Below are positions 48,669-60,300 of a stretch of DNA of 64,000 nucleotides, in pieces. This DNA comes from Sabellastarte sp. h YS-2021 (lineage: Eukaryota > Annelida > Polychaeta > Sabellida > Sabellidae), in NCBI GenBank assembly GCA_964017235.1, contig OZ024936.1, forward strand, positions 60,935,028 to 60,999,027, read 5' to 3'. The translations under genes were made by a program, and so were the position numbers. Every line of letters begins with the position of its first letter. The first letter of the stretch is position 1. Under the pieces are notes generated by a model. It was not told where the DNA came from, made no database searches, and was given only the letters and a program-made list of their open reading frames with translations.

Positions 48669-48704
48669 TGTTTCTGTGCATGTGGGTGCACAGGGGCTCA
48701 GTCC
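48663..48704. promoter_or_regulatory. B1|A2 recombination junction inside a nested palindrome
   Basis: B ends GGGACTG at 48668 and A begins TGTTTC at 48669. Around it, GGACTG (48663-48668) pairs with CAGTCC (48699-48704), and inside that CTGTGCA (48674-48680) pairs with TGCACAG (48687-48693). The crossover point therefore sits at the edge of an inverted-repeat structure, as at other tyrosine-recombinase core sites. The structure exists only where B meets A, that is here or in a circularised copy. Confidence 0.7.
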
Positions 48705-48879
48705 TGGGAACAACCTTAACAATTTATTTCGATATTTAGTACTATTTTCATATGTAGTTTTTGAACCCCTAGATAGACAGAAGGACAGATGGTGAATTGC
48801 TCAGCCACATGGCCTGTTTCTTTTACTGTGTACTTGTCATTATTATTTTATATGTCAAGCAGTTTGCATCAACAAATTT
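48669..48879 (+). repeat. Split direct repeat A2
   Basis: 211 bp, same as A1 but for one base. Its 5' end defines the B|A junction. Confidence 0.95.
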
Positions 48880-49380
48880 CCCACCCTTTCCTTCCCCCTT
48901 GTGGGGTAGGGCCATAATTAGGTCTAGTGCTCAGGCTGATTTTGATAGTTTCAGATTGTCTGGGTGCGGGGTGAGCCTGCCTGAGAGACGACTCCTGGTC
49001 ATGGTGGTTCCTGCTGCCTCCTGCGCCTGTGATGTCACCTCCCAGTCTGCTGACCATTTACATCCTATACATCATCATCACTTGGTTTTGAGTTGCCATT
49101 GAGAGTATGTGGTTGCTTAGTGTATGCATATACAGAAGTTTCCTAGTCCTCTGATGTGGTGAGGTGAAGCCTTGTGCTCCTTAGGGCTCTGGCAGTGTGT
49201 TACATTTGGCCTTAAGTGCTTACATGGCCTGGACAATGGTCTTTCGCCTGCTGATCATGTTGACCTTAAGTTCATCTGTTTCCCTGAAGTCATTGTTCTT
49301 CAAGTGGTGGTTCCATGGTTCTACGCTTTGGAAGTTCTGCTCTTTAACTGCAGGCAATGCTCGCTTGCTAACGCTTGCTT
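48880..49380 (+). other. A2-B2 spacer, first part
   Basis: In Ngaro elements of other animals this interval can hold an extra gene. Here the open frames (up to about 100 codons, on both strands) show no domain I recognise, so I read it as noncoding. It is richer in GC than the following part. Confidence 0.5.
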
Positions 49381-49910
49381 GGGACTGAGTTACATGATAA
49401 ACAAGTAGCTGACGTCTTCCCATTACCTTTGATGCCTGAGACCTCGACCTGAAGTTCTTCACTGGTGGTGTGTATGCTAACATTGTTTACATGTTAGCAT
49501 TTATGCAGTGGTTCTGGAGCTGCTTACCTTGGGACTGTGTTACAATTATGTTAGTAACTGACGTCTTCCCATTCAAGTACTGGTTCACATGGGTTCAGGC
49601 ACCCTTAGTTGCATTATATTGGCATGTAGGAGTTACTGATGTTAATATGTTACTGTTACCTGGGACTGAGTTACATGTATTCAGAGTAACTGACGTCTAT
49701 AGAATCAACAACCTATGTTATTCGGGACTGAGCTGTTTTCTGATTCAAGGCACAGCAGACGTCTTATCTTATCGCTATCTGGATTGTTTCATGGATCTTA
49801 TCTATGGCTGTTTTCGGGACTGAGCTTCATATTCAATTTTAAGCTGACGTCTATGGTGTTATTACATGGAAACGGGACCGAGCTGATGTATTGATCTCAG
49901 CAGACGTCTA
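49381..49910 (+). repeat. Array of six covarying hairpin modules
   Basis: Modules at 49381-49421, 49531-49570, 49662-49700, 49724-49766, 49816-49854 and 49874-49910. Each has a head GGGACTGAG (variants GGGACTGTG, GGGACCGAG), a stem, an 8-14 nt variable loop, the complementary stem and a foot WGACGTCTW. Stem pairs differ but stay complementary: GTTAC/GTAAC, AGTTAC/GTAACT, AGTTAC/GTAGCT (one wobble), GCTGT/ACAGC, AGCTT/AAGCT and GCTGA/TCAGC. GGGAC can also pair with GTCTT by wobble at the base. Gaps between modules are 19-109 bp. A separate perfect hairpin, ATGCTAACAT-7nt-ATGTTAGCAT, lies at 49474-49500. Confidence 0.85.
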
Positions 49911-50341
49911 TTTTTCTTATCTTATGTAATTATGCTATTAATTATAAAATTACTGATTTTTTTTCTTTAGTTATTGCACTTTATTGGTAATATTGACTTT
50001 ACCTATGTTGTTAATGTGAAGTTATAGTATTTGCATTAACTGGAATTATATTCCTATATTAGGTTCATAATATAATTGTTGGATCATGTTCTTGTCATAT
50101 GCTAGTGCTTGTAATTTAATTTTAAAAATGGATTTTACTTATATTGATGTGGCTGCTTGATGCATGAATGATAATTATTATGTATGTTGTACTTCTCAGT
50201 ATTTTATATTTTACCATTTTATCTTGTAACTTTTATGGTATATCAATACTGCATTTCTCACATTTGAATGGCTAAACTTGTGTTTTGGGGTTGGGGCGCT
50301 GTTTGTGCTTCAGGTACTTATTGTAAATTGGGAGGGGGGGG
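49911..50341 (+). other. A2-B2 spacer, last part
   Basis: AT-rich, no open frame of note, ending in a G-rich run directly before B2. Confidence 0.5.
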
Positions 50342-50793
50342 TAGCTTATTGCAGTTCATTTTACTCACTCTGGGTTTATATTCACACCTGCTAGTAGTGT
50401 TTGACCTATGACCTTTTCATTAATCAGGGTTAAATTGCTTGGGTCACATGTGTGATACTATTATTAGCCTTAGCAGGCAGTATTTTTATTGTGGCCCTCT
50501 GTGCCGGGCTGCTGTCAGTCATGTGTTGTCGCATATATTTCATCTATATTGTTTTAATCAATGTTTTATCATTGCTTAATACCTACTGTTGTGTATGTAA
50601 CAGTCAGTAATTTTATTATGGCCTTCCGCCTAACTTCACTTTAACAGAATATCATGCATTATAGTATGGTGTAATGTCTTGTATTTACAAACATATGTTA
50701 GTCCAATTGATTATGTAATGGAATGTTTAAATAATGTTATAAATAATAATAAAATTTTAAATCCCATTGCTTCTTTGTTGTTCAGCGGGACTG
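50342..50793 (+). repeat. Split direct repeat B2, right terminus
   Basis: 452 bp, ends GGGACTG at 50793. The next base belongs to the interrupted LINE. One mismatch to B1. Confidence 0.95.
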
Positions 50794-51190
50794 ATACACT
50801 AATGTTGCAGTTTTGAACATGCAGTGGTAATTGACAGGCAGCCGGTAGAGATGTTTTAAGATGGGTTTAACATGAGCATACGTTCTATGATTTGTGACAA
50901 TATATGCAAGAGTATTCTGAATACTCTGCAGTTTGTGCTGATTGAAACATGACAATCCTCTAAACAGAGAGTTACAATAGTCCAATAGTCCAGACGACTA
51001 CTAACCAAGGCATTTGCAGGATGGACAGCCAATTCATGAGTTAGATACTGTCTTATTCTACGAAGGTAGTAGAAAGCAGACATCTGGAGAAAACAGGCTT
51101 TGCAAGTCTTCTGAATGTGTTTTTAGAATGAAAACCCAGAGACCACACACCCAGGTTTTTAGTCTCTGACCATTAAGTGAAGTAGTTATT
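50794..51190 (-). pseudogene. LINE reverse transcriptase fragment, 5' half of the interrupted LINE
   Basis: The minus strand encodes KTCKACFLQMSAFYYLRRIR, then ANALVSSRLDY, CNSLFRGLS, LQSIQNTLAYIV and HVKPILKHLYRLPVNY, then FKTATLVY, which runs in frame into the other half at 43368. This is the region after the RT palm in CR1/L2-like LINEs. An 8-bp direct duplication (GGACTATT twice) shifts the frame at the LDYCNS motif, so this LINE was already dead or died later. Confidence 0.85.
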
Positions 51191-51289
51191 TATTCTGTGT
51201 TTTATGTCATGCCAATCATCTTTGTGAAGGTTATATTATTGTGATGAGTAAGTAGAACGGAGGGGGGAAATCCAGTACACACACTTGGT

Positions 51290-51400
51290 AAGTTTCTGCA
51301 CTGCATAACGCCCGCTAACTGCAAACAACCACCAGTTTTGCCGAATGAGGTATTCAAACTCAGTTGGGAGTTGAGTGTGTTACCACCTCACCAATTAAGT
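51290..51400 (-). mobile_element. tRNA-derived SINE fragment
   Basis: Minus strand: AATTGGTGAGGTGGTAACACACTC (box A region, like GCCGTGGTAACACACTCGCC in the 62.7-kb SINE) and GAGTTTGAATACC (box B). Confidence 0.45.
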
Positions 51401-53055
51401 GAATTAGAACAGACCCAAATAGTTAGACTCACATCCCACTAATTATTGAAAAATTTCACTTTCCAGTGTTTGGAAGTTTTAAAATCTACTTCTTGAAGAC
51501 AATCCCTTTGGGCAATATATAGACACATATAATGACATACACGGCAGTCTTACCATATTTTATCCTCTCCATAAATAACATAGCATCCCATTCATCATTT
51601 CACGTCTTTTACCTGACTTACTAGCCTTGAGACTCACATTTGTACCAAAAACCTTTTCAAAAAATTTCACAAAGACTTGGGTTTCCCAAGACATCCACAC
51701 ATATGCACAACTCACACAATATTGACACATTCACACATTAGCAATGTTCATATAAATTAGTATCATGACCAGTGTAAATGGTTCACTGCAACTACCACAG
51801 TTATGTAACTCAATGAGGCCATGATAGACATAATTATAATACTGTAATGCTGTATATATTTCTGGAACCGAATACTTTATTTATTGTTATTTGCCTATAC
51901 ATGTATGTATTGTGTTGGTATCTATGTTCCAGAATTGTAGTACTCTAAATATATATATTACAAAAGGTGACTTATCAGCCCACAAGGGCTGGGAGGAAAT
52001 CATAAAACTTTACTTATGTTTATATTGTGAAGCTTAACCTCAAGTCACAAAAATAAAGAGTTCTTCCTCTTCGTCTGTAGGAGATATTAGCTAGTCAGCC
52101 AAACATTCAAGCCTTGAACAAGACCACACATAAGCATATTCTTCCCATTGTTCCTTCACATCTTTTCAATGCACCAGTATATATATCTATATCTCTACAT
52201 CTCCTATTCAACACCCCAGCTTCATAAAACCCTATCAGAGGTGTAAAATACTGGCTGATTAAGCTGTCAACCCCCTTCCTTCATCTCCAGCTGAGCTGGG
52301 TTGATCAACAGCTAATCTTCATTACTCAAGCCCTATCAACATACAGTTCAGTTTTTGTCAATGGTTTCTATTGTGACCCCATAAGCATCAACCTGTCAGC
52401 CACACCATAGGGATCCCAAGATGTATCTTCAACCGTCTCTGTCTTGCTTTCCCTTGCTCCTTTCACGTTTTTGATGTATTTTATTACCCTAAAAAGATAT
52501 ACTGAACACATACATTTGAACTCATTCCACTGGTCTTCCAAAGACTCATTACCTTATGAATTATTTCTGAATTTCATTTTATTTTTTTTTTTAATATTAC
52601 CTTGTAACCAAGATAGGTTATATCATGAGGAGTGCCTATGGACGTGGATGAAAACAGTTGATCAAGATTTACATGAATTAGATAGTTGATCAAGGATGCC
52701 AAAGGTAAAGTGGTTTAGAGAGCATTTAGAGATCGTGGAGCTAGAGCCTAAATTGGGGATTTGAAAGAGCATTTAACAGGTTCCTCTGTCATATGTGATG
52801 GCAAAGTAAAACATCCCAACATAATACAGGGTAACTACCATATAACTAAGCAGTAGCAGTGGATGCTCCAATTAAAAAAAAAGACCCTTGTCACCTTTCA
52901 TCACATTTAGTATGAATTTGGATTTTTATTGTTACACCTTAGATTTTTGCTTCAAATCTTGTTAGTACATATTGGGTGGGATTCAAGTTTGGGTACATTG
53001 ACCTGGATAGCCTTCATGGAATATCTTTTTTTTATTTGGGAACATTTTAAAAATG
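51401..53055. other. Noncoding DNA
   Basis: AT-rich. Short open frames only, no family resemblance. Confidence 0.45.
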
Positions 53056-53261
53056 TTTGAAATAGCTGTTACGTCCTTCCAGGAGCTGTATTTACACACT
53101 GGAGGAGTGAGGTGGGTGTATTTATGGACAGGATTGTTCTTTAATGTGTGCTGTCAAAATACAAGGGTCTCTCACGGGGCCATAAGGATGAGGCTGTCAA
53201 CCAGAAAGCAAATACATACAGAAACGACTAAAACGAAAAGTGTGACCTAAACATTACGTAA
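53056..53261 (+). repeat. Dispersed repeat copy 2 (family of 2.15 kb)
   Basis: Aligns in order with 2145-2325 over TGAAATAG, GGAGCTGTATT, ACACACTGG, GTCAACCAGAAAGCAAA and GTGTGACCT. The unit may extend further 3'. CCCCCGGCA / TGTCGGGGG at about 53437-53465 forms a 9-bp hairpin beyond it. Confidence 0.5.
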
Positions 53262-56200
53262 AAGTATAGCAATTTTTGTAGGTGGCGATATACCTTCACT
53301 AAAGTTAAATACTAGTATTTCATACCTTAAAACCTACATATCTTTAGCTTTTTCAGCCTTGGGGAAGACTACAGGAACAAATCCTTCTGAAAGTGTTTTT
53401 TCATCCCTGGGGATATCACTGTGGGGAACTATTTAGCCCCCGGCAGGGAAATAATTTGTCGGGGGTTAGGATATATGTATTGTATTGGCTATTTTTTCCC
53501 CAGGTGAGATATTTTTTCCCATTCTTTGTGGCAGGGTCATTTCTATAATGGGTCTATAGGTGTTTGTGGTTATTAAAGGAGTGACATTTAAAGAGCCCAT
53601 CAGTAAGTTCCTCCTTTTTCATTATCAGTGAATTATCAAGGAACTCAGATTAATATTGTTTCAATTCCTAAAAAAAGAAAATAGATATACAATTTTGTTC
53701 ATTTTGCTAGTAATCATAATTGGTGACTGTAATAATATTTCCAGTATCACAATAACCAGCTCAAATAAAGTGGGCCAAGGTGCAACTAACTATAGGTTGC
53801 GGATGACTTCTAAAGCTTATCTACAACAGTGCTAGGCATGTAATGATGGAACATAGACATTTTTGGACAATCACCCCCCCCCCCCCCCCCCCAATTTTGT
53901 TCGCGCGGTTATTTTCACTCTAATTAGTTTTACTCAAATTGTATAAGGGGGACATTTTACCCTAAAAATAAATTTATCTAAATCTTAAGGTTTGGATACA
54001 TATAACTATCCATAAGTGTCCAATATAATTGCACAACTAATTTAGGTAGAAATTCTACATTTCCAGTTGATGAAACTGGCAATTACACAATAGAAAGAAA
54101 TTATGTATGCCAGATATAGAACAAGATCCAGTATAAGGGCTATCATCGTTTTAATTTTAAAAGGTTTCATTTTTGAGTTGCATAAACATGAAAGGCCATG
54201 TTGTTTTACAGGTGTACTGAACACGTTGTTTTACTGTTGTACTAAACTAATATACGAATATCAATTTATGTGTATCACCGTGTTTAATAAAATATAAATT
54301 GTTTATTTAATGCTGATTGTCAGAATCTTTTATTTCATATCGAAAAAACTGTGGGTGACATGTTTCACTTTGCAAATTTGGGCAAAATCCTCTTGGCTTA
54401 AATTGATTTGGGTGAAAAAGATGTACAACGTAATCAATGATGGTTGAATTCTGGAGAAAACCTATGCTAACGTATACGATCTGAGTCTTCGTTGACTTTT
54501 TGGTTGGTCCATTTGTTTATACCAGGACGATATATTATATAGGAACATTTTAATTACCCCCAAAGATGAGCTAATGTTTTTGATGGTCTGCATTTGTCTG
54601 TTTGTTTGCAAAATGACTCGAAAAGGTATGGATAGGTTTCAATGAAAATTGTATTAAATATTGACAATGGCACAAAAAAGAATTAAATAAATAAATAAAC
54701 CGATGAGTTGATTTCGGTGGTGAGCCACATCACCATCTGAATCCGAGAAGTTAGTAAATGATTATTTGTCATTGCACTCAAGTAAGATTTGAGTTGTTGG
54801 CCTTTGGTGCAGGTAGGCACTCGCTGAGAACTCCTGTTAGCTTTATATCTCTTTACTTACGCTTTGTTACGTTTTAGAGCTGTATGGACCAAACTGGTCC
54901 AATATAATCTGATAAACTGTGTCACAAGGTTTTTTTAAAGGTGAAGAAAATTGTGACAAAGAAAATTTCAATTCGGACCAGATGTAAGGAAGCGCATGGC
55001 TCGTATTCATTAAAAATCTCAATCTCAAACTCTAATATACGAGTTAGGATTTAAACCCTGGATTTAAGTTAATAATCAAAATGAAATATAATATCTATTC
55101 TCAAGTGAGTGTGTACTTAAACTCAGACTAAAATGTACTTATAAGCCCTATACTTAGGGATTATATTATAGCTTTCATTAAAGGAGCCTTTAATGTTCAA
55201 GTTTATACAAAGATGGCTACATTAGTTACTAATGAAATTTTAGCCACCTTTTGTTGTTTAAGTTTGAGCATACCACTATTTAGGTAGGAGTTCACATGAG
55301 AATACTAAATATGACTTTATTCTTGTATGTAGGATTGATATCAACCAATCTTTTGAAAGTTGGGGAAATTCTTGTAAATGAAAATTGTTTTGTATGAGTC
55401 GTATTGCATTTGGTACAAAAAGAAAAGTTACGTTATAAAATTTCAACCTTATTATCGGATTCAATTTAATCGCTGTTGGAGTTCACCAGCCTTAACACAT
55501 AAAAATTAAAATGACAAGAACACTCTGCAAAGTGTTCTGGATATTCATAAATGGAAGAATCTTATACGACAATTCCAATAAAAAGAATACATATGTGATA
55601 AACCACTACAAAATGGACCCAACAAGTTATGACACATGTCATTCTCCACAATTCACTCTAATACCATAATCATCTCAGTTACACAGTGTACAGGTCAAAT
55701 ATTGCCAAATGGGTTTCCATATTGCTATAATAAATATAATACCCAACATATTATGAACACCCCTGCAGTTTGAACCCATAATTTAACCCAAATATTTATA
55801 TGACCCCCCCTAACTCTAGGGCGTAGCAGATTTGCCCTTTGGCCTTATACTTAGAGGCAACCCGACCCTAGAATTACCCTGGGGTGAAAGTTTAGGAACC
55901 CCCAGTGGTTATCCCGACACCCCTTTCACAGGGTAGTACCCCATATTGCCTTAATCTTCAACCTGACGTTGAAATTGCTATACCCCTAGAGATGAAAAAC
56001 TACAAGAGGTTTGACATTTTGATTGAGGGGAGGGAAGCAAGCCATTTCTCCAGACACATTAGTCTTTCTCTGGCGCAAGCTTTTCAATGGGATTATTTTT
56101 AAGTTCTTGATGATTACACACGTCCACACTGAAAATTGCCCTTTTGTTGTTGCATAATTAAGAATAGTGCATATCATCATAAAGATATCTTGGAGAGAAT

Positions 56201-57279
56201 GATCCTCATTTGTCCAGGCGATAGTTAAAATATGGGATTGAACAATGAATTTCAATTAGTTACTATCTATCACTAAAAGATGGTTTACAAAATATGTTGT
56301 GTTAAATATTGCAAAAAAAAAGTTAGCATGTGATATAAATTGAAGAGTTTGTGATTCTTTTCAAACTTTGTGGTTATAGTTTACAAAATATATTTCATTA
56401 ATATAGAATACACTAAATAAAACAAGTACAAAATCAACATTATGGCGAGATATGTTATTTTTCAGATATTATAAAGCTTAAAGCTCATGTGTATTTGATT
56501 TAATTTTCTCAGATTTGCAAAAACATGTAATTTTTTATTTTGCAACTTTCATTGTATTAATATAATATAAATGCACTTAATTTAAGAAATTACAAGACTT
56601 ATGAATTCATTTCAGGGCCATTATAAGCATTATTCTAACGCCTGGTTTCAGGCTAACTTTCTAACTTCGATTTCTTTACCCTTGGGTGAAAGTCGATAAT
56701 TCGTTTATCTGATGTCACATTTCAGCCACCAATTATCGAAATTAAGATATTGTTTTCCCCGTTTCTTCAAATGTGTCAAGATATACTGACATTAAACAAC
56801 ATAAATTTGTTTCTCGTTAGAGATACCTGACATTTTCGAAGGGATGTGTATTTTGTGGGGTTGGCGTATGTGGATAACATTCAAAGCTGTCAAGATAAAC
56901 TCCACAAGAATGGATGACTGAAATTTGAAGGAAACAAACTCCAGCAATTTTCTGTAATAAGCATATTTTAAATGGGTTTAGGTAATGATATGGTTGCCCT
57001 AATTATTTTTATGGTAATATACACACTGTTTTCGTTTTGAAATATGTACTAAAGGGCTTCAATGAGAGGAAAACCCACTTCAGTCTCTAATTCTGTTTGT
57101 CTGATATTTCACTTGCATACTTATATTTTAAAAACAGTTAACAATTAGGAAAGATTTTAGAGTTTACTCTTCTAAAAATATTTTAGTGTACGCTGATTGC
57201 TACAAGATCACATTGAAACTGTTTCTTTGCAAGACAAATTTTTAATCATGATATGACCTAGACCATGTGTTGAAAGTAA
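53262..57279. other. Noncoding DNA with a C19 tract and one minus-strand repeat copy
   Basis: C tract at 53874-53892. 54545-54680 is a minus-strand relative of the 36.1-kb repeat (TGTCTGTTTGTTTGCAAAAT, TATGGATAGGTTTCAATG). CCC-rich text at 55800-55960 is unassigned. No gene. Confidence 0.45.
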
Positions 57280-57388
57280 ATCACTCACTCACTCACTCAG
57301 TAACTTACTCAGTGACTCACTCACTCACTCACTCACTCACCCACTCACTCAATCAAGCAAGCAATCAATCAAGCAAGCAAGCAAGCAA
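57280..57388. repeat. Microsatellite (TCAC)n then (CAAG)n/(CAAT)n
   Basis: A compound tetranucleotide repeat. The plus-strand open frame across it is an artefact of the repeat. Confidence 0.95.
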
Positions 57389-60300
57389 TTTATTTCCTAA
57401 CACAAACATCCAAATAAAAAGACTGCTTAGAATGAATTGTCACTTTACAAGATATTTTAAGGGATTGAAAGATATATTGGTAGAATATTATACATGCCAT
57501 ATTGATGTTGGAACCGAACTGCAGATATCGGGTTCCTAAGTTTGGCTACCAATCTTCTTTTAGCCATACTTAGGATCCCAAGTTGGGCTAGCGACAATTT
57601 AAGACTGGCGAGATCTCAAGACTCAGAAGGACACACAACTAAAAGTCAGCCATAGCATGTTAACAAGTGACATTGTGTTAAATAGATGACATTTATATGC
57701 TACTGTATTACAGGTTTTGGATGTACTATTTGAAGAATTTGGTATAATCCCAAAATAAAATTAAAAAATCACAAATCCCCTATCCAGTGTTTTTTTTTAT
57801 TTAATATAATTATCCTTTTCAGCCAGTAATTGTTTTTGTTGATGATTAACCATAACACAAACAGATCAAACAAAATATTTTAGGGATATTTCCAACTAGT
57901 ATTATGTTAATAGTTAAAAAAGGATATCATTTTTTCAGTTATCTACATTATAATACTAAAAACAAATTGCAATATAAACTGTTTCATGAAATTCAAAAGG
58001 TTTGGTTGACATGAGCCAGTAATAAATGTTGTCATTTTTGCCCCAATTAAATTTAAAGGGGACACGTAAAATGTAAATTTTTTTTAAAAGTAAAAATTAC
58101 ATTTAAACAAACAAACAAATCAGTCTTTGTCAATTACAGGGAATTTTTTCCTGGGCTGACTTTGGCATAAATAATTCAGTCACACTATTACAATTTCTGT
58201 TTTATAGTGAAAGTTTATAAATGTTAAGCTTCCAATCTGACGTTGCAAATCTACAACAGTTTGTGATAAAATTTCTTCCAGGAAACTTATCTCAATGTAC
58301 AATACCTTTAGCCATACTATTAAAGGGGAGAATAGAAGATCTTGCTTTAAAAATGTATTACACTGGTCCCACAAGATGATAAATGATTAGCTGGAGGGGT
58401 AAACCTATACATCTTTTTTTTGTGTCTTGAGGGTTCAAAGTGAGTTTTCTCCCATTTGTATCAAGTGACCAGAAAATAAATCAGTCAAGAAAGTTGGGTT
58501 TTTAGAAACCCCCAAATTAACTTAGTCAAGAGTGAAAAGTACATTTGTCAGTGAATGTTATTGTGCAGTCACAATGCATGAATAGAAAGAAGGGTACAGG
58601 GATGTGTGTTGGTCAAAAGTGGCTTTAGAGACTAGAATGAATAGAGGGCAAATTAATTACCAGATTTTGAAGTGTTCATAAAAATAGGGGAAAGTTTGAC
58701 TTGTTCAAATGTAATTGTATGGAGGACATCGGGGAGGGGGTTAGTTGAGGGTGCTCGAGCATTCTTAGAAGAAAACTTACAATGAAAAAAAAAACAGAAT
58801 AGATGTGTACAAAATCTCTTGTAGAAAGCACTTTTGTGTGTTTAGGTTGTTGAAATCTACAGAGAATGGCAGACTTGACTTCAGATGAAGTTCAAAGTCA
58901 TATTTTACAAGGAACTGACAATAAGTACAAACTTTGGACTCAATCAACTCAAATCAATGCAACATGACAATTTGTTTTATTACAATATAAACTAAAAATG
59001 TATTTCACAACGATATAATCTCTTAGTTACTGTTTAACAGATTAGTTTACTCGCATACTTTGCTAACTTGTATTATTTAATACAAATCTCAGAAAGTGTG
59101 TTTCATTTTGAATGTACTTTCCTCATCATTATAGAAATAAATATGCATATATATTGTGGTAACTAGACAAACACATGTTCATTTCTCTTCAGCTGTGAAA
59201 TTCAGAAATATGGATAGGCTTCTATGTATATATCCCCAGGTAAATACCCACCAGTATATCTGATCTGATGATATTATTACCTTAATATTCTTGGATTACC
59301 ACACAATGCCACCTTAAATCTAAGGATATGTCACTTATCTTGAGTAATTCTTTCTACAATACCAGTCCCATAATATCCCAGAGACTTTTTTTTGTGAGAG
59401 TCCAAGGACAGAAGTGTTATGTCAAAGGTCAGGTCTACTTAATAAGGGTGGTCCCACATTAACCCTCCCACGAGTCTATTCGTGGTAACCCCCCCTCCCC
59501 GACTCTTTCTTGATTTATGGCTATAATTTTGATGACACATAAAATAGATGAAACTGACCTCGCGGTAATAAAAGAGAGAATGAATAGTTGAAATCCTTTA
59601 TGTGAAGAAAGTTATACATACCCAGTGGACTGACATTAGAGACAAACCTGCTTTTGATTTGTGGCTTGCCAGTTCTGTGGCCTTTTCTACTAATAGTGTC
59701 AAAGGTCACATGATTACAGTACAAGTTGCGTACGTTCCGGCGCACGTTACTCGTGGCTATGCAAACGTACCCCTCTTTTAAAAGCATGGGGGTTTCCTGG
59801 GTAGGGAGTCTTCATAGCCCATATGTCCCAAAACATGAAAGGGCGCGAACCCTGGAACAAAAGTCTCGACCCCAACACACAGAAATGGCAAGAGTTTAAA
59901 AATAACACGTGATGGTGTCAAGAGGTTTCTGATGTTACAAGAAATTATTAGGTGGGGTTGTCTTTATGGAATATTTTTCGGCTTGGTGTTAGTAAGTGGT
60001 AGCATGTGTCTTTGTATTTATCTCTATAACTCACTCAAAAGGGTTGTAAGTGGTTATTATATCTATAAATTGCGATATAATAACGGGAGGTGAAAGATAT
60101 TAAATAGATTTATTGGTGAAGTATGTTTCCGCAATGAAATCATGAAGCCAACATAATTTTGATTGGAAGTTATAAGGTTGTTAGTTTGTCGAATGGCACA
60201 TGTATAAACCTTGGTTTTAGCATGGGCAGAATTGTATGATTTAAGGGGAGGCTTTTAATATTAGATTTGTCTATATTTTCAGAGACTGAACTATATTTAA

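Larger units (their letters stand above)
43369..50793 (+). mobile_element. Ngaro/PAT-type tyrosine-recombinase retrotransposon, 7,425 bp
   Basis: A complete DIRS-order element in the layout A1 - gag - RT/RNaseH - tyrosine recombinase - B1A2 - spacer - B2. A1 (43369-43579) equals A2 (48669-48879) and B1 (48217-48668) equals B2 (50342-50793), with one mismatch in each pair. These split direct repeats, RT of the DIRS type and an H-x-x-R/Y recombinase instead of an integrase define the group. No methyltransferase (PAT) and no hydrolase (as in many Ngaro elements) is seen. No target duplication is present, as expected for recombinase integration. The host is a LINE on the minus strand. Low repeat divergence indicates a recent insertion. 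Confidence 0.93.

Noticed and set aside
49381..49910. Hammerhead-type self-cleaving ribozyme repeats or a CRISPR array
   Set aside because: The modules have CUGA and GUC words but lack the CUGANGA...GAAA hammerhead core. Spacing is irregular (19-109 bp) and repeats are hairpins with variable stems, so CRISPR does not fit either.
43369..50793. Target-site duplication flanking the retrotransposon
   Set aside because: ACTAAT occurs on both sides but not adjacent to the ends, and the LINE frame is restored without any duplicated bases.
8650..53892. Long G or C tracts as meaningful quadruplex regulators
   Set aside because: Four isolated homopolymer tracts, none near a gene start. Length is likely unreliable in the assembly.
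55905..56255. Short open frames on both strands near a CCC-rich patch
   Set aside because: No family resemblance and no splice or repeat context; the patch remains unassigned.
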